A stretch of 64,000 nt of DNA, taken from the NCBI GenBank assembly GCA_921293015.1, contig OV121092.1:10484001-10548000 (forward strand), written 5' to 3'. The DNA comes from Phorcus lineatus. Lineage: Eukaryota > Mollusca > Gastropoda > Trochida > Trochidae. Below, piece by piece: positions 56,069-64,000 of the stretch. Position numbers and translations under genes: made by a program. Positions within the stretch are counted from its first letter, which is position 1. Every line of letters starts with the position of its first letter. The notes beneath the pieces were generated by a model that ran no database searches, was not told the DNA's origin, and saw only the letters and a list, made by a program, of their open reading frames with translations.

Positions 56069-57276
56069 GAAATGGTACTTACTTAATTCGGGTATAAACA
56101 GCATGTCAATAAGTTCAAAATAATAAGCAATATATCACTTTCATTGTTTAATGAATCTAACTCGTGCATGCGAGGTGAAATACTAACAAGAATACAGAAT
56201 CCATGCTGTTGGTGTAAACTCTAAAAAAAGTGTTTCTTTAAACGTGAATAAATTTCTTGCAGTTCATGTAATACAGACCAAATTTCATAATGAATTCTAA
56301 TTTCCATGAAAACATAAAAAAGTGTTCCCTTGACCAGTTTGAAAATTGATAGAATGGGCCTAAGAATCACAAATCATCGGCAATGTAGGCCCCTACCTAC
56401 TGTTTGGTTCTAATAAGTATAAAAAGTCATAACAGGGAGATAGAATAAATAATGTAAAATATGGATATTAAATTTGGCAACAAAATCACACAGCGGAGAT
56501 GTAACTTTTTGTTAATATATGACCTAATGTTTAAGAACACGAACTTATTTATATCTACATATATTTGTCAAGACCCTGCAAATCTAAGGAGATGTGGTAA
56601 GTCAAGGGTACTTTAGAAGGTAGTACCTAGTCAAAGGTAACTAACAAATTAACAATCTGTAGTAACCCCTACACAAGAACAATAAAATCACATAATCAAA
56701 TATCATTAAATGTTTACTATATAAAAAAAATAACATTTTATGAAAAGTACACGCCTAGCTAGAGGAAAGGAAAGGTAAGATTTAAACAAGTGTATGTGAG
56801 CAGGGTGGGTCCTCTCTGGGATCTGCTACACAACAGAAACTTTCCCTGAATAACACCTTTTATGTTCGTTTTCCTCTTGTCATTGAGCACAATAAATTTA
56901 TTTTGTACATTTAAGAGATAAACATTCAACTTCAGGAAGACGATTTGAAACTTAACTCAGGACATACGTTTTGTTGGCCTAGAGAGCTTTCACGATCGCC
57001 TCAAATTATATGATTTAATGTAAACGAACGCATATAAACTCTATTTTACAATTGTTTCGTTGAATACATTTGAACTTTCCCAACCATGCGCATTGTTGGT
57101 ACGACTGCCCATGGCAATGGTGAAAACGGGGGAATGGCAGGAAGTCGAAACTTGAAAAATTTAAAACAGCATTATATATATATAAAGTCGACAGGCGGCA
57201 GACTTTGATGTTTCTTGTTTTTTTCAACACAGGATTAATTTCATGTATAACTCAAAACATAGCGAGATACCCAGCT
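56069..57276. other. AT-rich intergenic stretch
   Basis: No gene or repeat is recognised. Confidence 0.45.
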
Positions 57277-57390
57277 AACAAATCTACGTTGTAATGACGT
57301 TGTCACAACGTCCACTTTACGTTGTCCTAACGTAGATTCATGACGTTGTCACAACGCGATTTTGTAGACTCCCGTTCACGTTGTGTAAAC
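57277..57390. repeat. Cluster of ACGTTGT/ACAACGT motifs
   Basis: About seven ACGTTGT or inverted ACAACG motifs within some 110 bp, including two TGACGTTGTCACAACG dyads. It lies about 600 bp upstream of the CFAP69 start codon. It could be a small palindromic repeat family or a binding-site cluster. Confidence 0.6.
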
Positions 57391-57981
57391 TCTTCCCATT
57401 TACTGTGTTGCCCTAATCGGTAACACACAAAAAGAAAAAAAATGATAACAGAGAAAAGTCGTTCAAATAGCTGGTAAAATAACTGTATCTTTGATATGAG
57501 AAAGTAGTTACATAACTCTAAACAATTTTTTTATTCCAAAAATCGTGTTATATCAGTTTTTTAAAAATTTATAATCGTGAATCTCATTTTTTTGAGAAGA
57601 GAATTATCAACACGTTCAAAGCCTATATAGGTCACAATACATATATTCAATAGACATTTTATTTGAAATTACGTCTCACTTTATCAAATGTGGTTGTATT
57701 TAAACCATGTCTGCAGCAGTTTTACTGATGAACTCGGAAATGTCCGAACACTAAACTGCGATCGATCTTTTCCGATTGCCGTAAACCCATAATTCCCTTC
57801 ACTTCCTTGACGACGGTGTATCCAATATGGCGTCGGGAAGCAGTGCTCCTTGTTTACGTTATTAATTTCTTGTGGTTTCGGCAACCATACTGCCGTGTTG
57901 TTAAATTTGAATATTTCCAAATAATAATTTAGATCTGGAGTGAATATTTCGGGTCAGACAGTTTGTCTGACTATATCCAAA
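57391..57981 (+). promoter_or_regulatory. CFAP69 promoter and 5' untranslated region
   Basis: Between the ACGTTGT cluster and the start codon there is no TATA box. An upstream ATG in CCAATATGGCGTCGGG (57825-57840) starts a 12-codon open frame that ends before the CFAP69 start. The CFAP69 start itself lies in CAAAATGGCTGC, a YY1-like context common at TATA-less promoters. The transcription start is not determinable. Confidence 0.4.
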
Positions 57982-60900
57982 ATGGCTGCAATGCAAACAC
58001 AAACTCAACCTTCGACTGGGTTGACAGGTGTTTCACCTGATAAAACAAGGATACCACTTGTCACACATGTAATTACAGATGATGACATCGGAATGATGGA
58101 GGTTCGTTATTTTTAATAATCATTGATAATGATTCCTTTGATTTTATGACATGTTATGGTTTGTCAATGAACAAAATTATGATGGAACTCAAGAAATAAG
58201 TAGCGTACACTAAAACCATTTTCCTATTATGATCGTTTTTAAATTCTGAACAAAACTACTTTATGTAATTAGTTGAGATTTAGTTATGTTTTAGGTTACA
58301 GTTACTGTGTTCTAAGAATTATATATGGCTTAAAAGAGCTCCATTTAAATAGGTGACACGTTAAATTTGGATATCAATAACCAAAGACTTATTTTCTCTT
58401 ATCAGAATGATGGAAAGATAAATGGTCAATAGATGAAGATATGGAAAAAATGCAATAAAATCTCCTTGCTTATCATACAAATGAATTTGTTAATGAAAAT
58501 TTTTCAAGCCACAACCAACACTATTTGGAAATTTCTTTAAGATTGTATGATTTATCAAGTGCCACTAACAATGCATTTTGAAAAATGCATTTCACTACTG
58601 AGTAGCATTAACAATTTTGCATGAAGTATCCAAATACGGTGATACAGCTGCGTCAGGTAAAGATAAGCAGTCTCTCTAAACTTGGCTTGTATTATACATT
58701 GTTGTCTTTGCATCTTTTTGCAATTTGTTAGATAATATGAAGTTTACAAAAGTTTAATAATTAAAATGCTGGTTAGGGGCATCAAATACTGACAGTTTGG
58801 TAAAATCTGACAAAATTCATTGCAAGCGTTGTCCTAAAAACAGTTTTATTCTCCAATACCAATTGTCAATGGAAACTAAAATGTGCGTCCAGCTATCAGT
58901 TTGTCCTTACCTTTATTTCAACAGCTTCAAAGTCTGTAAACATCATTTATTTCAAGTTTAAAACTCTGTAAAAATCATTATATATGAAATCTTGAGCCTG
59001 CATATGTCAATCTATGGGAGTATTATTTTGAAACTTTCAATGTGGCTGACAAAAAGAATTTTCAGTTTGGATATATTAATGAAACTTTAAACTTTCACAA
59101 CAATGTGGTTCTTATCTCATATCCTGTGTTTTACTGGTATGTACTATCATGTATTTCTTAGGTGTGCAGCTTTACCCAACACACTTTACATGAAGATATA
59201 AATTCCTCAAAAGGCAGAACTTAACCATCTAGCAAATAAATATTCAAATTCCTTCTACAAATACAGTTCCATCTAAATGCAATGCAGACAAAAAATTGTA
59301 GTTTTGAAATGAATTGTGTAAATTAGGCTTAAAGATAAGACTCAGTCTGATTAAAATCGACCGTGTTCCGAGGAATAAAAGTTTCAAAATATTGAGTCTA
59401 TCGAGATTCGAACTCTTCCTGTCTAGGCTATCCTCTCCACTAGGTCTGACCGCACCCTACTGTAGCGCACGTGCCGACACCAGTTTAGCGCAGACAAAAC
59501 CTAGTCAATAGCGAACCAATCACATCATCACGTTTAAAATAAAGATAGCGGCGATGAAGGTTAACGAATGGTAAATGGGAGTTACTTGCCCCTACTGCAT
59601 GATACCGAATGCTTTTGCCGCACGCATTGTGATTGGTTAGTTTAGTTTACGCAAGAACGTGCGCTACAGTAGGGTGCGGTCAGACCTAGTGGAGAGGATA
59701 GCCTAGACTGATAGAGTTCGAATCTCGATAGACTCAATATTTTGAAACTTTTATTCCTCGGAACACGGTCGATTTTAATCAGACTGAGATAAGACTTTTT
59801 GTGAAACATACAAAACAGACTATTCATAAACAACATATGAAGAATAAAAAAGATTTTCATTTAAAACAAAAGGCGAAATGATGAAGAACAAGTTTTATGG
59901 ATGGTCAACTTCTTTATTGCACAAAATGTGAGGTTTCAGTGTAGATACTAACACCACTATCAAGCAAGTGATACATATGATTCCATGAAGGCAAATATAT
60001 ACATAAATGAGATGTGATGAGTTCTTCATCCATCCAGCTTCTAAAATGCCCCTTAAAGAATAAATCAGAGATATAGAAATGAGAACAAAGTGGGTATGAA
60101 ATGATAGGTGATGGAGATAAGTATCATGCTATATTTAAGAAACATTTGATGCTTCAGTTTTGTGTGAAGACACTCTCAAACTTTTGTTGGCATGGGTTGA
60201 TGTTTGAATTTCTTTTCAGGGAGCCAAACTGCAACCAGTGAACTTGAACAGAGTGATCAAACTCCTGACTGATCCACATTCAGTAAGTTGTCAAGTGCTA
60301 ACATAATCAAGCTGATAAGTGCCACAGACTCCTTAGAAAATTCCTTTTGAAGGGGAGTATATTTGGATGTTTCTATTGAAAGGGTGCTATTTGAGAAAAA
60401 ATGTAATCTGTTTGTCATCAATGATGTTTTAGCATGAGAATATCAGGCCCACGTTTTGTGGAAACATTCCTTGCTTTTAATACTTGGTAAGGGTAAGAAA
60501 ACAATTACCTCATTTAGATAAAAACCTTTCTATTTACTTTATTCCCCAAGTTATAGTAGGAAAAGGTGATTGATCTCACAATGGTTTTATTTGTGTTGTG
60601 GGCACTTTTGTGACATTGCATTCTGCAGTCATAAGAAGTCACTCTGAAAATTCTTATCCAGTCTGATTAAAATCGACCGTGTTCCGAGGAATAAAAGTTT
60701 CAAAATATTGAGTCTATTGAGATTCGAAGAGTATCTGTCTAGGCTATCCTCTCCACTAGGTCTGACCACACCCTACTGTAGCGCACGTTCTTGCGTAAAC
60801 TAAGCTAACCAATCACAATGCGTGCGGCAAAAGCATTCGGTATCAGTATCTAGGGGCAAGTAACTCCCATTTACAATTCGTTAACCTTGATCGCCGCTAT

Positions 60901-63866
60901 CTTTATTTTAAACGCGATGATGTGATTGGTTCGCTATTGACTAGGTTTTGTCTGCGCTAAACTGGTGTCGGCACGTGCGAGCAGTGAGGGTGCCTTCAGA
61001 CCGCTGTGGAGAGGATAACCTAGACTGATAGAGTTCGAATCTCGATAGACTCAATATTTTGAAACTTTTATTCCTCGGAACACGGTCGATTTTAATCAGA
61101 CTGATTCTTATCCATCTAGGAATACTATTTTTCGTTTACAACAAGGCTTATTCTAAATTACCCTAAATGCTTAAAACTTTACTAAGGATAAAAGAAGAAT
61201 AAGTCTAGAACTCTACAGACACATTGATAATGAAATATTAGCTTTTATGATTTAAAGCATTTTGATAGGAGCTATCTTTGAAAGCAGATTATTTATGATA
61301 TTTGATATTTCTTGTTACAGGTGATGCTATACGACCGACACATCCATGCACTGAAGAAGTTGGTTCGTCATTATCAGAAAGGATTCGTATCCTTACCAAA
61401 ATAGACTACAAACATTTAGTTCTCTCTATTATCAGTATAATATAAAGGTTTTGAATATGAGTGTAAAAAGTTACCACTTTTCAAAACTGTTTGTATCCCG
61501 TCTCAGGGTAAAACGTATACAGTCCAACTCTACTTGATGTCCTGAAGATCTGCTCATGAAGTGGATAAAAGCAAACTAAAAGCTAGCCGCTGTGACCTAC
61601 GACCTATGAACTATTTATATGTAGTCAACCAATAGCAGCGCTTGAAATGCAAGTTGGCAATATCAAGATTGCACTGCGTTGTTGGCAGGTTCCAACTGCA
61701 TTCTTAAATGAATCTTTTTGGTGGAGCACAGTTTTCTCAAAACTATGTTTTCAAACATTTACCACACCTACTTTGATTAAATGGGAAGAGCGTTTAACTT
61801 CATTTGACTCATCGAAGGAAGTTCCCATATTACAGAAGAGAGAAGCCAACTGTAGTATAAAAGGCTGTGTATGGTTTGCTGAAAATTTATCCACTGGCCT
61901 GATCGTAGGTCACAGCACGCAGCTTTTAGTTGCGTCATATCCCAGGTTACATTAAGTGGAGCCGCAACATATACATTTTACCTGAAACATCATGAACTTT
62001 TTGAAAAAGACATTACAGATTAATATTCATTTTAACTTTTCAGGTAACAGTCACATAAACTTTCAAATACGAATGTGTCATAAATACTTACATGTCATAA
62101 ACACACATCTAATACTCCTATATTATCCTGCACTTGTACATTGACAATTACATGTTCACTACACATGTTAATACTGTAAATAAAAAGATGAATTAAAATG
62201 ATGAACCAATAACTTTCAAAGTCACCAGTCTAAATTTCCTTAACCCCTTACCAGCTGATGAAGGAGTTGGTCCAAGTGTTCAAGGTTCTCAATGTATGTG
62301 CGGATCGTGTTGACTCTCAACCTCTGTATGAGCAGCCAATCATGGATGTCCTGAAGATCTGCTCCCAACCGTACCTCAAGGAGAAGTCGTCAGATGAACT
62401 TGTGTATGAACAGATTGTGGTCGAGTCTGTGTCACAGCTGGGTGAGGAGACTATGTCATCATCTATTGTGATAAGATTGTATTCTATTACCCATGTGGTG
62501 AATTGTGTTGTTCCAAAGGGGCCCTTGGTAAATTTGCCAACCATTTAAATTTTGTCCCTTCTAATTTAGAAAAGCAGTAAAACATCACCATTGTAAAGAG
62601 TCTTATTTGTTCAGCATTGGCCAAAGTGACTTGATCACCTAGGAACTGATGTCATAATTTCCATAAGTGCACATGTGCAGATGTCAGTTTTGCCTTTCAA
62701 TGACTGTTCACTGTGACTTTTACAAAACTCATGGAAATTTGTTTATAATTAAGTCTTTGTCATATGACAAAATTACCAAGTTTATTGTCATTAATAATTT
62801 TGTTTTATAACCATCAGAATAAACACTGTTTGTGTCTCCTTTAGATAAGTTAGGCAATTTGCAACAAAGCCTTTTGTAACGCATAGGCAACCTTTGATAA
62901 GTATTTGTCTATCTTCTAAAATAGTGAGAGGTTTTTGATAAAACTTAAGAAAATTAATCTACTCTGTAGAGGACATTTGGCCTTCCTTTATAAACAATTA
63001 TCTCATCTCATTAGGTAGAAAGTTTATATCATCGGAAGGGAGAAATGCATGGTAGTTGTCAAAGAAGAAAAATTTTCTGTAATAATGTTACATCTAGAAT
63101 GAGTCTGTCAACAATGATATGACAATAGAGCTTGTCGTTACACGACAGCATTGTTTTTAGTTGTCAGAATGTTGTTAATTGTCGCAAGTGACCGGCCGGC
63201 CTATAATATAAGGACTGGAGTGATAGTTATCACCATCTGGCAAGACCAGACAAGCTTGATTAACCCTTTCTATCCTAATTAAACCTTAAAATTTGTTTTG
63301 AGCCTGGGTGCAAAAGGTCAAAAAGTTGAACTTGAATAATAGAAGTTCCATGAAACATATACGTATAAACGTATATATATATATATATATACATCTTTGT
63401 GCTGTCTTGTCCTCAGGGTACCTAATGAGAGTTCCCAGTAATGAAGTCAGGAAGCAAATCTGCATGACACTTGCCAGCTTCTACTCCAAAGCACCAAAGG
63501 AACAGAATGTACAAAGTAAGATAAATCAATGTCTTAAACACAAGATTTTTCTTCTGTTTTCAATTTTGAATATCTAACACATGCCTTGTCAAAGTTTGAA
63601 CAATATCAAATATTTAATGCTAATGTTTGTTCATACTTTTCTTTGTGAGTTTTCTGCTCATTTTGTATTAATTATTTCATCTTGATGTGTTTAAAAATAG
63701 TCCTAAACCTTTAGAGTTTCTTGAAATTTTTCCTTTTCATTTGATGTCAGTAAGCTGTTGGATCAAACCTGTTATCTTGTTTCTATTTACAGAGCACAAG
63801 GCTTCCACTATAGCGTTTAACCAGCGTATGGTTGAGAACAGTGATATATCAGAAACACTTGTCAAG
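57982..63866 (+). CDS. CFAP69: CFAP69 N-terminal part, six exons, continues beyond the window
   Basis: Exons 57982-58101, 60220-60282, 61321-61386, 62255-62441, 63417-63515 and 63793-63866 are GT-AG and phase-compatible, giving 203 codons. The conserved start is clear: LNRVIKLLTDPHS, ALKKLVRHYQKG, ELVQVFKVLNVC, then LMRVPSNEVRKQIC, matching vertebrate CFAP69 (LNRVIKLL, KKLVQCYQNG, IFKILNLC, LMKIPSSELRIQIC) with the same spacing across the exon 3/4 join. CFAP69 is an armadillo-type protein needed for sperm flagella and olfactory cilia, in the ciliary axoneme region. The vertebrate protein is about 940 residues, so roughly four fifths lies past the window. The exon 3 donor (TTC|GTATCC) is weak but gives the right alignment. 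Introns 1 and 2 carry twin 445-bp MITEs. Confidence 0.9.
58102..59332. other. CFAP69 intron 1, first part
   Basis: Ordinary AT-rich intron; no gene or repeat is recognised. Confidence 0.5.
59342..59786. mobile_element. 445-bp MITE with long inverted repeats, copy 1
   Basis: The ends are TCAGTCTGATTAAAATCG and CGATTTTAATCAGACTG. Inverted repeats are about 130 bp, reaching TACTGTAGCGCACGT. The flanking AGATAAGAC is duplicated at 59333-59341 and 59787-59795. It lies in CFAP69 intron 1. The 9-bp duplication with long terminal repeats suggests a Mutator-like origin (inference). Confidence 0.93.
60659..61103. mobile_element. 445-bp MITE with long inverted repeats, copy 2
   Basis: Same family and orientation-symmetric ends (CAGTCTGATTAAAATCG). 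The flanking ATTCTTATC is duplicated at 60650-60658 and 61104-61112. Some substitutions in the right arm (GAGCAGTGAGGGTGCC region) break the pairing. It lies in CFAP69 intron 2. Confidence 0.93.
61576..61940. mobile_element. Inverted-repeat element in CFAP69 intron 3
   Basis: ACTAAAAGCTAGCCGCTGTG and ACCTACGA on the left are mirrored by TCGTAGGT and CACAGCACGCAGCTTTTAGT on the right, with two or three mismatches over about 30 bp. The 102-codon open frame inside has no recognisable domain. No target duplication was resolved. Confidence 0.6.
62442..63416. other. CFAP69 intron 4
   Basis: AT-rich intron with a short (TA)n run at about 63374-63391 just before the acceptor of exon 5. Nothing else is recognised. 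Confidence 0.5.
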
Positions 63867-64000
63867 GTATTGTGAATTACAGCAAACTGTGCCTTTAGAT
63901 GAATTCTTAAAACATTGTTTTTTCAAATGATTGTAGTTCAATATCGATCGATATGATCTACCTTGAATCATTTTGCTATCAAATCAAGAAATGATATCAA

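Noticed and set aside
61647-61955. 102-codon open frame as a gene
   Set aside because: It lies within an inverted-repeat element in a CFAP69 intron and has no domain or splice support.

Overview
This looks like animal nuclear DNA, most likely from a marine mollusc. Genes are split by GT-AG introns, the DNA is AT-rich, and there are many short inverted-repeat transposons and minisatellites. A SINE-type tail (GTTAAACCCC followed by CTCA repeats, 14835-14872) is of a kind I associate with abalone and other molluscs. The phylum call is inference; no ribosomal or mitochondrial marker is present.

Layout. (1) 2383-17952 (+): an SLC6-family transporter in 13 exons that join in frame to 588 codons. 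Its introns hold a 40-bp minisatellite, a broken tyrosine-recombinase copy, a perfect-stem hairpin, a 320-bp transposon sitting exactly on a splice donor, a degraded LINE and a fourfold tandem copy of half of exon 8. (2) About 18-27 kb: gene-poor, AT-rich, with an L1/Tx1-like LINE remnant and a tRNA-headed SINE. (3) 27576-32244 (+): a coiled-coil protein of unknown function with two possible first exons. (4) 35278-37020 (-): a two-exon Crypton-type tyrosine recombinase with all catalytic motifs. (5) 38790-40052 (-) and 43488-44738 (+): two nearly identical, intronless, head-to-head genes for secreted Gly/Met/Gln-rich proteins. (6) 47.6-55 kb: minisatellites, MITEs with clear target-site duplications, and three copies of a GC-rich structured block, each preceded by TATA-like sequence. 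(7) 57982 to the end (+): the first six exons of CFAP69, a cilium/sperm-flagellum protein.

The genes do not form a pathway. What unites the window is duplication and transposition: two head-to-head inverted duplications, several MITE families with 9-bp target-site duplications, and two related recombinase copies, each with a hairpin upstream that has the same loop.

Most worth a second look: the three partial-exon copies with intact splice signals in the transporter (13640-14327); the MITE whose target duplication contains a splice donor (9303-9640); two hairpins with different but fully paired stems around the same loop (6969-7076 and 37725-37835); the TATA-led structured block (47.9, 51.1 and 54.7 kb); and the replaced ion-site residues of the transporter.
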